In this document: one piece after another, positions 32,881-42,142 of the stretch
Layout: every line of letters begins with the position of its first letter
How positions within the stretch are numbered: position 1 is the stretch's first letter
Assembly: GCF_014637795.1 (NCBI RefSeq)
Contig: NZ_BMFD01000002.1
Span: forward strand, 151,280-215,279
DNA: 64,000 bases
Source of the DNA: Belliella aquatica
Lineage (GTDB): Bacteria > Bacteroidota > Bacteroidia > Cytophagales > Cyclobacteriaceae
Reading direction: 5' to 3'
Notes under the pieces: generated by a model
What the model was told of the DNA's origin: nothing
What the model saw: only the letters and a program-made list of their open reading frames with translations
Databases searched by the model: none
Made by a program: the position numbers and the translations under genes

Positions 32881-35505
32881 TTAGGAAAACATTTCCCTTG
32901 CTTTTTGAATCACAGAAGCTAATCCTGCGATATTTTTCCCACCTGCTGTTGCGAAGAAAGGTTGCCCACCTCCGCCACCTTGAATTTCCTTTGCTAGTTC
33001 TCTTACTGCATTTCCAGCATTCAATCCTTTGCCTGCTACAAGCTCTTCACTGATTGTCACAGCGATTTGTGGTTTCCCATCAATTTCAGCTGCAATCACA
33101 GCTATCAAGTTTGGAAATTCATTTTTTAGCTCAAATGAAATCTTTTTCAAAGCATCTGCGGACGGCAAACTAACTTGGGCAAACAATTGATTCGTATCAC
33201 CAACTTTAGCCACTTGATTAGCAAGCTCTTGCTTCAAAATAGAAGTCTGTTGCCCATGAAGTCCTTCAATTTCCTTTTTCAAATCATTTTTCTCTTGAAT
33301 CAAAGCTTCAACCGCTTTTTTAAGATCTTTTGGACTTTTCAAAAGTTCTTGAAGTTCCTTAACCAAGGTTAAATTTTGATTCATGAATGCATCAGCTGCT
33401 GCAGCTGTAATAGCTTCTATTCTTCTTACTCCTGAAGAAATTGACCCCTCTGAGATAATTTTGAAAAGACCAATCTGACCAGTTGAAGTCACGTGCGTAC
33501 CCCCACAAAGCTCAACAGAAAAATCTCTATCAAATGTGATTACTCTCACAAACTCACCATATTTCTCTCCAAACAAAGCTGTAGCTCCTTGTTTTTTAGC
33601 TTCTTCAATCGGTACATTTCTCTGTTCTCGAAGCGCAATATTTTCTCTGATTTTAGTATTGACTATCGCTTCAACTTTAGTGATTTCTTCATCAGTCAAT
33701 TTAGAAAAATGTGCAAAATCAAAACGCAACAATTCTTCATTGACCAAAGAACCCTTTTGCTGAACATGATCTCCCAATACTTCTTTCAATGCAGATTGAA
33801 GAAGATGTGTTGCCGTGTGGTTATTCATCGTCAACCTTCGTTTTTCAGCATTTACCGTAGCACTAAAAACCGATGAAGTATCAGCAGGTAATTTATCTAC
33901 GAAATGAACGATCAAGTCATTTTCTTTCTTTGTGTCCAAGACTTTGATTTGCTCAGAATCAGATTTTAGCCAACCTTGATCTCCTACTTGCCCACCACTT
34001 TCTGCATAAAAAGGTGTTCTATCCAACACCAATTGGAATCGATCTCCCTTTTTGTCTTTGATTTGTCTATACTTGATAATTTGGCTTTCTGATTCTAAAT
34101 GATCGTAACCGATAAACTCCACTCCTTCTTCATCAGCGACCATGACCCAATCACCAGTTTCTTGCTCTGCTGCGGATCTAGATCTGGTTTTTTGCTTTTC
34201 CATTTCTTCGGCAAAACCCTTTTCGTCAACCGAAAGTCCATTTTCTCTTGCAATCAATGAGGTCAAATCAAAGGGAAATCCAAAAGTATCATACAATTCA
34301 AAAGCTGTTTTCCCATCTATTACTTGGGCTGATTTTGTTTCCATATCAGCCTTGATCTGATCGAGAATTTTCAATCCATTTTCCAAAGTTCTGAGGAATG
34401 AAGCTTCTTCTTCCTGAATTACTTTAGCAATAAAATCTTGCTGAGAAGCTACTTCTGGGAATATTTCACCAAAGTTTGTTGCTAACAAAGGCATCAATTC
34501 AAACATGAATGGCTTTTGGAAACCTAAAAATGTATATCCATACCTTACAGCTCTTCTCAAAATCCTTCTAATCACATAACCAGCCTTGTTATTGGATGGA
34601 AGCTGACCGTCTGCTATTGAAAAAGCGATCGCTCTGATGTGATCAACTATCACGCGCATAGCAATATCTAGTTGTTCACTTTCACCATATTTTTTGCCCG
34701 ATTTTGCTTCCAAAACTTCGATAAATGGCATAAAAATATCTGTATCATAATTGGAAGATTTCTGCTGAATAGCTCTTACTAATCTCTCAAACCCCATCCC
34801 TGTATCTACATGCTTTGCCGGCAATTCTTTCAAAGAACCATCCTTTATCCTATTGAACTGCATAAAGACAAGATTCCAGATTTCAATTACTTGTGGATGA
34901 TCGTTATTGACTAAATCAAACCCACTTTCCTTTATTCTTTCTTCTTCTGAGCGTAAATCAACATGGATTTCAGAGCATGGTCCACATGGACCTGTATCGC
35001 CCATTTCCCAAAAATTATCCTTTTTAGAGCCGAAAATAATCCTGTCTTCTGAAATAATATTTTTCCATAAATCAAAAGCCTCAGTATCCTTATCTAACCC
35101 ATCTGTCTGATCACCGCCGAAAACTGAAACATAAAGCCTATCCTTTGGAAGTTTGTAAACCTCAGTCAATAATTCCCAAGCCCATTCGATCGCTTCCTTT
35201 TTGAAATAATCTCCAAAAGACCAGTTACCAAGCATTTCAAACATGGTGTGGTGATAGGTATCGACACCAACTTCTTCAAGATCATTATGCTTGCCCGAGA
35301 CTCTCAAACACTTCTGACTATTGGCTACTCTAGTCACTTTGGCAACTTCATTCCCTAAGAAATAATCCTTGAATTGATTCATCCCAGCGTTGGTAAACAT
35401 CAATGTTGGATCATTTTTGACTACGATGGGAGAAGATGGAACAAACTGATGCTGTTTGTTTTGGAAAAATTCAATAAAGGTACTTCTGATTTTCTTTGCT
35501 TCCAT
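32881..35505 (-). CDS. alaS: Alanyl-tRNA synthetase
   Basis: The 874-residue protein has the AlaS domain order. The catalytic domain opens with 'RSTFIEFFQNKQHQFVPSSP' and 'NDPTLMFTNAGMNQFKDYFLG', and has 'WEMGDTGPCGPCSEIH'. The editing domain has HTATHLLQSAL and CGGTH, the zinc ligands that clear mischarged Ser and Gly. The C-Ala domain ends 'GGGGGQPFFATAGGKN' (seen with one more Gly-rich residue). The enzyme charges tRNA-Ala in the cytoplasm. No gap or frameshift is visible. It is divergent from the M23 peptidase gene, and gatB follows. Confidence 0.98.
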   Translation of the reverse strand: MEAKKIRSTFIEFFQNKQHQFVPSSPIVVKNDPTLMFTNAGMNQFKDYFLGNEVAKVTRVANSQKCLRVSGKHNDLEEVGVDTYHHTMFEMLGNWSFGDYFKKEAIEWAWELLTEVYKLPKDRLYVSVFGGDQTDGLDKDTEAFDLWKNIISEDRIIFGSKKDNFWEMGDTGPCGPCSEIHVDLRSEEERIKESGFDLVNNDHPQVIEIWNLVFMQFNRIKDGSLKELPAKHVDTGMGFERLVRAIQQKSSNYDTDIFMPFIEVLEAKSGKKYGESEQLDIAMRVIVDHIRAIAFSIADGQLPSNNKAGYVIRRILRRAVRYGYTFLGFQKPFMFELMPLLATNFGEIFPEVASQQDFIAKVIQEEEASFLRTLENGLKILDQIKADMETKSAQVIDGKTAFELYDTFGFPFDLTSLIARENGLSVDEKGFAEEMEKQKTRSRSAAEQETGDWVMVADEEGVEFIGYDHLESESQIIKYRQIKDKKGDRFQLVLDRTPFYAESGGQVGDQGWLKSDSEQIKVLDTKKENDLIVHFVDKLPADTSSVFSATVNAEKRRLTMNNHTATHLLQSALKEVLGDHVQQKGSLVNEELLRFDFAHFSKLTDEEITKVEAIVNTKIRENIALREQRNVPIEEAKKQGATALFGEKYGEFVRVITFDRDFSVELCGGTHVTSTGQIGLFKIISEGSISSGVRRIEAITAAAADAFMNQNLTLVKELQELLKSPKDLKKAVEALIQEKNDLKKEIEGLHGQQTSILKQELANQVAKVGDTNQLFAQVSLPSADALKKISFELKNEFPNLIAVIAAEIDGKPQIAVTISEELVAGKGLNAGNAVRELAKEIQGGGGGQPFFATAGGKNIAGLASVIQKAREMFS

Positions 35506-35546
35506 GTAAGCTTTTGACTATGTTCGGATTATAATTTCATTATTTA

Positions 35547-35554
35547 TATATTTG
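35547..35554 (+). promoter_or_regulatory. Putative -7 box before the M23 peptidase gene
   Basis: TATATTTG matches TAnnTTTG and sits 75 bases before the M23 gene ATG, in the 123-base gap shared with divergent alaS. Confidence 0.45.
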
Positions 35555-35628
35555 CAAACCTTCGAGCGTTATATCACCCAAGACTGCACAAGGCTTGCAA
35601 AATTAGAAGATTTACCCTGCAAATAATA

Positions 35629-36606
35629 ATGAGTAGAATAAAATATTACTACGACCCAAAAACCTGTAAATACGAAAGATACCAAAGAAGCAAGTGGGAC
35701 ACCATGCTCAATGTCTTAGGCTTTCTTTCAGCTGCATCAATTCTCGCGGTCGGAATTTTAATTGTTTTCAACCTTTATTTTGATAGTCCAAAGGAGCTTC
35801 TTCTCAAAAACGAGAATAAAGAACTCAAACTCTATTATGAGTTGATGGAAGAAGAGGTTACTGTTATGAGTCAAATGCTGGCTGATCTTCAACAAAGGGA
35901 TGATAATCTGTATCGAGTTATTTTTGAAACCGAGCCTATCCCAACTGAAATTAGAAGAGCCGGTGTTGGAGGTTCTGACAGATTTAAAGAAATCAAAGAA
36001 AAAGGACTAAAACAAGAACAGTTGATCATCTCACTAAAGAGTAAAGTAGATGACCTCAAAAGACAACTCTATGTGCAGAATGTCAGCTATGACGAAGTTT
36101 CAGAGATGGCCTTGAATAAAGAAGAATACTGGGCCTCGATTCCTGCCATTCAGCCGATAAGTAATGAAGATTTAAATAGACTTGCATCGGGTTATGGAAA
36201 TAGATTACATCCCATTTTGAAAGTAAGAAAAATGCATACTGGAGTAGATTTTTCAGCTCCGAAAGGCACACCCATTTATGCCACTGGCGACGGAGTTGTC
36301 AAAGAAGTTAAAACTGTCTTTGGTGGATACGGGAAGCATATCGAGATCGATCACGGTTTTGGTTTTGTAACCAGATATGCACACATGAACGAATTTAAGG
36401 TAAGAAGAGGTCAAAGAGTAAAAAGAGGTGATTTAATTGGCACAGTTGGAAATACTGGTTCTTCAACCGCTCCACATGTTCATTATGAAATTTTAAAGGA
36501 TGACAGATTTGTAAATCCTGTTCATTATTTCTTCAAAGACCTCGATCCAAGTGAATACGATAGAATTCTGGAACTCGCTTCTAAAGAAAATCAATCTTTA
36601 TCTTAA
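35629..36606 (+). CDS. Membrane-anchored M23 family metallopeptidase
   Basis: The 325-residue protein begins with a charged cytoplasmic stretch (MSRIKYYYDPKTCKYERYQRSK), then one membrane helix (about residues 27-47, 'LNVLGFLSAASILAVGILIVF'). A coiled-coil-like segment of about 100 residues follows. The C-terminal M23 domain has the zinc motif HTGVDFS (H and D) at about 202-208 and PHVHYEI at about 284-290. Typical lysostaphin-like LytM enzymes cut peptidoglycan cross-links. The anchor and coiled coil resemble the MepM/NlpD-type proteins that act in wall remodelling and division. It is a single gene, divergent from alaS, with a strong shared terminator. Confidence 0.95.
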   Translation: MSRIKYYYDPKTCKYERYQRSKWDTMLNVLGFLSAASILAVGILIVFNLYFDSPKELLLKNENKELKLYYELMEEEVTVMSQMLADLQQRDDNLYRVIFETEPIPTEIRRAGVGGSDRFKEIKEKGLKQEQLIISLKSKVDDLKRQLYVQNVSYDEVSEMALNKEEYWASIPAIQPISNEDLNRLASGYGNRLHPILKVRKMHTGVDFSAPKGTPIYATGDGVVKEVKTVFGGYGKHIEIDHGFGFVTRYAHMNEFKVRRGQRVKRGDLIGTVGNTGSSTAPHVHYEILKDDRFVNPVHYFFKDLDPSEYDRILELASKENQSLS

Positions 36607-36627
36607 TTTAGGTTAATAAAAAAGTAC

Positions 36628-36660
36628 AAAAAATGGGATGCCGTAAGCATCCCATTTTTT
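36628..36660. terminator. Bidirectional terminator between M23 and ABC exporter genes
   Basis: A perfect 14-base stem (36628-36641 with 36647-36660) with a 5-base loop, A run on one side and T run on the other. It sits between two convergent genes and serves both. Confidence 0.95.
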
Positions 36661-36661
36661 G

Positions 36662-38413
36662 TTATATCCTAGCCTGATAAGTATAAAGTTGGAAGTATCT
36701 TCCCTCCTTTTGAATCAGCTCTTCGTGCTTACCCTGTTCTGCAATTTTTCCTTGCTCGATTACCAAAATCTGGTCAGCCTGTCGGATAGTACTTAACCTA
36801 TGCGCAATAACAAAAGTCGTTCTACCTTCCATCAATTCCTTTAAACTCGCTTGAATCAAAGACTCACTTTCTGTATCCAAATTTGACGTTGCTTCATCCA
36901 ATACAAGGATTTTCGGATCTGCTAAAATTGCTCTAGCGATAGCAATTCTTTGTCTTTGTCCACCTGAGAGCTTCACTCCTCTTTCTCCAATCAAAGTATC
37001 AATCCCATCTTCAAATCTGTCAGTAAATTCATTCACATGCGCTGCTTTGATAGCCTGATTGAGTTGCTCTTCACTTGCATTTGGTCTAGGGAAAAGTATG
37101 TTTTCTTTGATGGTTCCTTCAAACAAAAAATCATCTTGAAGAACAACTCCAAGTTGCGACCTGTAGCTATCCAAGGTGATTTTTTGCAAGTCAACATCAT
37201 CTATGGTAATAATTCCAGATTCAGGATTCAAAAATGATGCTGCCAAACCTGCTATAGTTGTTTTTCCCGAACCAGATGTTCCTACCAAGGCAGTAACTGA
37301 ACCTGCCGGTGCTTCAAAAGAAATATTATGTAACACATCCTTCCCTTCTTCATAAGCGAATGAAACATCTTTAAAACTGATATTTCCTTTCATTTTTGGA
37401 AGGGCAATTGTCCGCTCACCTGTAGCATTCTCTAGGGGAGAATTCATGATTTCCTCTGTTCTATCCAATCCAGCAAAGGCTTCTGTAAACTGACTTCCAA
37501 TATTGCTCATCTGAACGATCGGTGCGATCATAAAACCAAGATAAAGCGTAAAAGCCAAGAAATCACCAAAGGTCATCTGCCCATCCATAATCATGTATCC
37601 ACCAATTCCCATGATACCAGCCGAAGCAAGACCCAGTAAAAATGTAGCTGATGATGTCACCACGCTTGTTGCCGTTAAACTTGCTTTGACATTCAAAAAC
37701 AATCTTTCTACTCCCGCTTCAAAACTTTTGATTTCTTGTTCTTCTGCATTGAAGCCTTTGATTACTCGAATTCCTCCTAGTGTTTCAGTGAGTCTTCCTG
37801 TAACTTCTGCGTTTATTTTTCCTCGTTCTCTAAAAATCGGTCTGATTTTCCCGAAAGCTTTCAAGGATATTAATCCAAATATCAATACGGGAACCAGTAC
37901 ATAAAGTGTCATCAATGGACTGATGTAAATCAAAAGCACCAATGAAATGACAGCCGTCAAAACTCCGCCAATCATCTGAGCAAAGCCTGTCCCTACCAAA
38001 TTCCGAACGCCTTCTACATCTGTCATGATTCTAGAAACCAGCTCACCTGTCTTTGTATTATCAAAAAACCTAATCGGAAGCTGAATGATGTGCCGCTGAA
38101 CTTGGGCTCTCAATTTGGAAATCAAATGTTGGGCTTCCACGCTAAGAATTTGCGTAAGCGCATATGACGTAACTGCCTGAATAGTAATCGCTATAGACAC
38201 TCCTACAACAAGCCACTTTAAGGTATCCAGATTATTGGAAGGAATGACATCATCGATAAGGATCTTACTTGCTCCTGGTAATATCAAACCTGAAAGCCTA
38301 CTGATTATAATTAAGAAAAGTCCAAGAAACAACTGCTTTCTTCTTGGCCAAATGATTGTTTTAAAAACATGGGCCATAGTGACCTTGTTTTCCCCGCGTT
38401 TAGATTTCGACAT
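36662..38413 (-). CDS. ABC exporter, permease fused to ATP-binding domain
   Basis: The 583-residue half-transporter has a six-helix permease (residues 1-320, opening 'TIIWPRRKQLFLGLFLIIISRL') and a C-terminal nucleotide-binding domain: Walker A GTSGSGKT near 370, the signature LSGGQRQRIAIARAIL near 478-493, Walker B ILVLDEATSNLD and the switch His in 'TFVIAHRLS'. The order is that of MsbA-like lipid and multidrug exporters. It would form homodimers. MsbA itself is possible, but the substrate cannot be read from sequence. It is a single gene followed by the bidirectional terminator. Confidence 0.93.
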   Translation of the reverse strand: MSKSKRGENKVTMAHVFKTIIWPRRKQLFLGLFLIIISRLSGLILPGASKILIDDVIPSNNLDTLKWLVVGVSIAITIQAVTSYALTQILSVEAQHLISKLRAQVQRHIIQLPIRFFDNTKTGELVSRIMTDVEGVRNLVGTGFAQMIGGVLTAVISLVLLIYISPLMTLYVLVPVLIFGLISLKAFGKIRPIFRERGKINAEVTGRLTETLGGIRVIKGFNAEEQEIKSFEAGVERLFLNVKASLTATSVVTSSATFLLGLASAGIMGIGGYMIMDGQMTFGDFLAFTLYLGFMIAPIVQMSNIGSQFTEAFAGLDRTEEIMNSPLENATGERTIALPKMKGNISFKDVSFAYEEGKDVLHNISFEAPAGSVTALVGTSGSGKTTIAGLAASFLNPESGIITIDDVDLQKITLDSYRSQLGVVLQDDFLFEGTIKENILFPRPNASEEQLNQAIKAAHVNEFTDRFEDGIDTLIGERGVKLSGGQRQRIAIARAILADPKILVLDEATSNLDTESESLIQASLKELMEGRTTFVIAHRLSTIRQADQILVIEQGKIAEQGKHEELIQKEGRYFQLYTYQARI

Positions 38414-38780
38414 GCTATTTTGAAAGGAGATAAGTTGATTAGTTATTAAGTTAATCGTTGATTGGTGATAATTTTCATTGAGGCTAGAAATTTAGAATAT
38501 ATTGTCATATCGACCAAAGGGAGAAATCTTTTCATTTGATGGACAATTTTCAGAATTATAGGAAGTCAACTTATTTTATAACGATCAAACAAACCTTTGT
38601 TAGTTCTTGATTCTTCCTTCTTTTGTCTTAAGTCTTATATCTAGCGTCCCAAGTCTAGCTCCAACAATAAAAGTCCAAAAATTAGTTCTTTTTTCAATAA
38701 AGGAATTAATTGAAGTTCTATTTACTAGATATTCCTTTAACTTTGAACAATTAATAAACAATCTATAAAACCTATACACA
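38414..38780. other. 367-base spacer with dispersed-repeat-like segments
   Basis: No gene is supported here. It holds the divergent promoters of the ABC exporter and fsa. A segment at 38503-38530 (TGTCATATCGACC, then AAAGGGAGAAATCT) resembles the one at 57315-57341. The stretch 38601-38660 with 'TATATCTAGCGTCCCAAGTC' resembles 61130-61155 ('TTGTCTAGCGTCTCATATC'). Both look like members of repeat families scattered through intergenic DNA. Confidence 0.6.
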
Positions 38781-39440
38781 ATGAAATTCTTTATTGACAC
38801 CGCAAACCTTGATGAAATCAGAGAAGCTTATGACCTTGGAGTCTTAGATGGCGTTACGACTAACCCGTCTTTGATGGCCAAAGAAGGCATTAGTGGAGAT
38901 GCAAATGTAAGAGCACATTATAAAGCAATCTGCGATATCGTAGATGATAAAGTAAGTGCTGAAGTGATCTCTACTGATTTTGAAGGAATGATCAGAGAAG
39001 GAAAAGAATTGGCAAAAATCGATGATAAAATTGTCGTAAAGATTCCAATGATCAGAGATGGAGTAAAAGCTATCAAATATTTTCATTCTGAAGGAATCAG
39101 AACGAATTGTACTTTGGTATTCTCTGCAGGTCAGGCAATTCTTGCAGCGAAAGCTGGTGCATCCTATTTATCTCCATTTATCGGAAGATTAGACGATATT
39201 TCTTATGATGGTTTGGAGTTAATTGAACAAATCGTCCATATCTATCAGACTTATGGTTTTGCAACTGAAGTTTTAGCTGCATCTGTAAGACACACCATGC
39301 ACTTGATCAAATGTGCTGAACTAGGTGCTGACGTAGTTACATGTCCATTGAAAGTGATCACTGGTTTGTTGAAGCATCCCTTGACTGATTCCGGTCTTGC
39401 AACTTTCCTTGCTGATCATGCAAAAGCTGCGGGAAAATAA
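38781..39440 (+). CDS. fsa: Fructose-6-phosphate aldolase / transaldolase-like
   Basis: The 219-residue protein is a short transaldolase: '[17 protein letters not shown]', '[13 protein letters not shown]', the Schiff-base Lys87 in DKIVVKIPM, '[20 protein letters not shown]' and 'SPFIGRLDD'. Length (about 220) and the missing long insertions place it with the FSA/TalC group instead of the 320-residue TalB type. Such enzymes interconvert fructose 6-phosphate with dihydroxyacetone and glyceraldehyde 3-phosphate or run transaldolase chemistry. In genomes of this group this is often the only transaldolase. It stands alone; no terminator of the usual type follows, only the inverted repeat at 39448-39524. 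Confidence 0.93.
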   Translation: MKFFIDTANLDEIREAYDLGVLDGVTTNPSLMAKEGISGDANVRAHYKAICDIVDDKVSAEVISTDFEGMIREGKELAKIDDKIVVKIPMIRDGVKAIKYFHSEGIRTNCTLVFSAGQAILAAKAGASYLSPFIGRLDDISYDGLELIEQIVHIYQTYGFATEVLAASVRHTMHLIKCAELGADVVTCPLKVITGLLKHPLTDSGLATFLADHAKAAGK

Positions 39441-39447
39441 TATATCA

Positions 39448-39524
39448 ACCCACGGATAAATTCTTTTTGAAAATTTGACCGTTTTTTCTAAACATTCAAT
39501 TCCAAATAGAAGTAATCCGTGGGT
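39448..39524. repeat. Inverted repeat with long loop after fsa
   Basis: ACCCACGGAT (39448-39457) pairs with ATCCGTGGGT (39515-39524) around a 57-base loop containing several T runs. It could end the fsa transcript or shape the leader of the next genes. Confidence 0.55.
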
Positions 39525-39546
39525 AATTTTATCGTTATCAAAAGAA

Positions 39547-39759
39547 ATGAATTTCATGTATATTATCAAAGTCAAAGGCAAAGCTAAAATTCCAGATTAT
39601 ATTCAGATCAGAGACGAAAACTTTGTTCTTGTTGCCTATTTTAGAGCTGATAGACCTATGAAAAATGTAGAGAAATTTGGCCTAGAAGGTAAAGAAGAAG
39701 CTTTAGAGGCTTTGATAAGAGATCTTCCATTCGGCAAACTTCAAAAACTAGAACTATAA
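39547..39759 (+). CDS. Small conserved protein preceding ftsE
   Basis: The start at 39547 gives MNFMYIIKVKGKAKIPDYIQIRDENF, 70 residues in all; MYIIKVKG at 39556 is an alternative start. The open frame reaches back to 39475, but there it would overlap the inverted repeat. The protein is a small alpha/beta unit: a strand 'YIIKVKG', 'NFVLVAYFRAD', and helices ending 'ALEALIRDLPFGKLQKLEL'. No signal peptide is present. It ends one base before ftsE, so translation of both is almost certainly coupled. Function unknown; a partner of FtsE is an inference from position. Confidence 0.78.
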   Translation: MNFMYIIKVKGKAKIPDYIQIRDENFVLVAYFRADRPMKNVEKFGLEGKEEALEALIRDLPFGKLQKLEL

Positions 39760-39760
39760 C

Positions 39761-40471
39761 ATGGATTTTAACAGTGACCCTATCATAAAAGTAAAAGACG
39801 CTGGGATTTTTCAGGGGCTAGATGCTATTTTACACGATGTTAATTTCTCCATAGACAAAAACGAATTTGTGTTTTTGATTGGTAGAACTGGTAGTGGAAA
39901 AAGTTCACTTTTAAAGACACTTTACGCTGACCTACCATTAAAAATGGGAGAAGCAGAAATTGTGGGTTTTAACCTCAATAAAATTAAAAATAAAGAAGTC
40001 CCTTTTTTAAGAAGAAAACTAGGAATTGTTTTTCAGGATTTTCAATTATTTCCTGATAGATCGGTAGCCGAAAATATATTTTTTGTCATGAAAGCTACAG
40101 GCTGGAAGGACAAAACGAAAATGAAAAACAGAATGGCAGAAGTCTTGATGCAAGTCAATTTGGGTGATGCAGCCACAAAGATGCCACATCAATTATCCGG
40201 TGGTGAGCAACAGCGAGTTGTGATAGCGAGGGCTTTGATCAATGAACCTGCGATTTTACTCGCTGATGAACCAACAGGTAACCTTGATCCAGATGTGGCT
40301 GATGGAGTGTTCAAACTCTTTCAAGATATCAATCAACAAGGAACAGCTATCTTAATGGCAACTCACAACCATGATTTATTAAGAAAATATCCCTACCGCG
40401 TACTTAAATGTGAAAAAGGTTTGCTTCTTGATAGCAAAACAGCAGATATTTCAATCAACACCTCTTATTGA
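39761..40471 (+). CDS. ftsE: Cell-division ABC ATPase FtsE
   Basis: The 236-residue protein is an ABC ATPase with Walker A GRTGSGKS (41-48), the Q-loop in 'GIVFQDFQLFPDRSVAENI', signature LSGGEQ (145-150), Walker B ILLADEPTGNLDP (165-177) and a switch His in MATHNHDL. The pattern is closest to FtsE, which with FtsX regulates cell-wall hydrolases at the septum. No ftsX gene is next to it, as is usual in Bacteroidota, and the small protein precedes it by one base. The terminator's stem begins within the last codons of the gene. Confidence 0.88.
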   Translation: MDFNSDPIIKVKDAGIFQGLDAILHDVNFSIDKNEFVFLIGRTGSGKSSLLKTLYADLPLKMGEAEIVGFNLNKIKNKEVPFLRRKLGIVFQDFQLFPDRSVAENIFFVMKATGWKDKTKMKNRMAEVLMQVNLGDAATKMPHQLSGGEQQRVVIARALINEPAILLADEPTGNLDPDVADGVFKLFQDINQQGTAILMATHNHDLLRKYPYRVLKCEKGLLLDSKTADISINTSY

Positions 40472-40487
40472 GGTGTTTTTTTTTTAT
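40457..40487 (+). terminator. Terminator overlapping the end of ftsE
   Basis: An 8-base stem (AACACCTC at 40457-40464, GAGGTGTT at 40470-40477) is followed by a long T run. The left arm and loop lie inside the last codons and stop codon of ftsE. Confidence 0.9.
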
Positions 40488-40515
40488 TCAAAAGTTAGAA
40501 GTTTAATATAAAAAC

Positions 40516-40545
40516 TTGCGTTAAAACAATAGAATAGTAAATTTG
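40516..40545 (+). promoter_or_regulatory. Promoter of the first S41 peptidase gene
   Basis: TTG at 40516-40518 and TAAATTTG at 40538-40545 are separated by 19 bases, fitting a Bacteroidota -33/-7 promoter. The ATG follows at 40573. Confidence 0.55.
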
Positions 40546-40572
40546 GTTGATATTCTATAAGAACAAGATTTT

Positions 40573-42024
40573 ATGAAGCTATTAAGAATTAAATCAGGAT
40601 TATTATTAAGTCTTTTAATAATCCTTACTGTATTTTCTTCTTGCAAAGAAGAAGAAGAAATGACACCTGCTGTTGACGATAAGCCAACTGCCGAAGAGAC
40701 TGCAAACATCCGAATAAATAATTGGATAAAAGATGTGATGGATGAAGTATATTTCTGGTTGGAAGACATGAAAACCCCAATAGTGAATACTTCCGACCCA
40801 ACAAGTTACTTTGAGTCATTTTTGTTTAAACCCACAGATAGATTCTCTGCTATCTACCCCAATTACCAAGAATTGATAAGCGGACTCTCTGGAGTTTCTA
40901 CTGAATCTGGTTATGAAATAACTTTACTGAGAGAAAGTAACGAAAATGAAAATGTAGTCGCTCTAATTACATATGTCAAAAAAGCTAGTCCAGCTGCCAA
41001 TGAAAACCTGAAAAGAGGGGATCTAATTAGTCAAATTAATGGTACTACCATGACCTTGGCAAATTATCAAAGTGTTTTACGCCAAAGATCTAGCCAACAT
41101 TCAGTTACATTTAGAAGAGCCAATGACGATGGTGCTTTTGGAGATCCTCAAACAGTTTCATTGAATTCCATTGAAATTGAAGAAAATCCTAATTTCTTAG
41201 ATACAGTTTATACCATTGAAAACCAGAAAATAGGGTATGTCGTTTACCACTTTTTTGCTCCAGGAGTAGTCAATTCTGCCACCAACCAGATAGACAACAG
41301 ATATGACGCTCAAATGGACGAGATTTTCGCAAAGTTTAAGGCTGAAAATATTAATCAACTTATAATTGATTTTAGATACAATGGAGGGGGCTATGTTTCA
41401 AGTGCTGTAAACTTAGCCAGTTTGATTGTGCCTAATTATACTCCTGAGAAAGTTTTTTCCAAAACTAAATACAATAGTTTCTTATCTGGCTTTTCAAATT
41501 TCCAAAATATTCAAACAAGATTTAGAGATAAATCCCAAAACATTGGAAATCAACTTGGTGATGGGAAAATATATGTTTTGACGAGCTCAAGAACAGCATC
41601 AGCTAGTGAATTAATCATCAATGGTCTAAAACCATATTTAGACGTAGTCGTAATTGGTGCAAAAACTACAGGTAAAAATGTCGGTTCTGTTGCGCTGGAA
41701 GATGAAGACAATCCAAACAATTCCTATGGACTTCTGCCAATTGTCACTAAAAGTTTCAACAGTTTAGATCAGTCAGATTATGGGACAGGATTTATTCCTA
41801 ACGAGGAAGTGATAGAATTTGAGTTTTTTCCTTGGAGAGAGTTCGGAGATACAAGAGATCCACTACTTAGTGCTGCGATAAGAAGAATTACAGGCTCTTC
41901 TACATCTACCGGTAGATTAAAGAGAGAACATAGAATCATGGTTGGTTCTTCATTAGATGCAAAAATCAGAAATGGAATTTTGCTAGAAGACAATTCAAAT
42001 TTCAAAAAATATCTAGAAAATTAA
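40573..42024 (+). CDS. S41 family C-terminal processing peptidase, lipoprotein
   Basis: The 483-residue protein has a lipobox: 'LLLSLLIILTVFSSC', Cys at about residue 24, then acidic KEEEE. A helical N-terminal domain 'RINNWIKDVMDEVYFWLEDM' is followed by a PDZ-like region ('KKASPAANENLKRGDLISQING') and the S41 catalytic domain: 'QLIIDFRYNGGGYVSSAVNLASL' and 'VLTSSRTASASELIINGL', where the Ser in TASASE is the expected nucleophile and the later 'TGKNVGS' carries the Lys. S41 proteases cleave unstructured C-termini in the envelope. A paralogue of the same layout lies at 49284. The two proteins share the 'W(Y/F)FW' opening and DRFS segment. Confidence 0.93.
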   Translation: MKLLRIKSGLLLSLLIILTVFSSCKEEEEMTPAVDDKPTAEETANIRINNWIKDVMDEVYFWLEDMKTPIVNTSDPTSYFESFLFKPTDRFSAIYPNYQELISGLSGVSTESGYEITLLRESNENENVVALITYVKKASPAANENLKRGDLISQINGTTMTLANYQSVLRQRSSQHSVTFRRANDDGAFGDPQTVSLNSIEIEENPNFLDTVYTIENQKIGYVVYHFFAPGVVNSATNQIDNRYDAQMDEIFAKFKAENINQLIIDFRYNGGGYVSSAVNLASLIVPNYTPEKVFSKTKYNSFLSGFSNFQNIQTRFRDKSQNIGNQLGDGKIYVLTSSRTASASELIINGLKPYLDVVVIGAKTTGKNVGSVALEDEDNPNNSYGLLPIVTKSFNSLDQSDYGTGFIPNEEVIEFEFFPWREFGDTRDPLLSAAIRRITGSSTSTGRLKREHRIMVGSSLDAKIRNGILLEDNSNFKKYLEN

Positions 42025-42061
42025 GCTAAAACTTCAAGCTATTTCTCTCTTAATACTCAAA

Positions 42062-42096
42062 CCCGATATTGGAAACGATATCGGGTTTTGTTTTTA
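42062..42096 (+). terminator. Terminator after the first S41 gene
   Basis: CCCGATAT (42062-42069) pairs with ATATCGGG (42078-42085), followed by TTTTGTTTTT. Confidence 0.9.
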
Positions 42097-42142
42097 ATTA
42101 ATGGCTTAAAATCGTATTATCGTTTACCAAAACATTACACCC

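Noticed and set aside
33493-33876. 127-residue frame opposite alaS
   Set aside because: Shadow of a strongly conserved synthetase.
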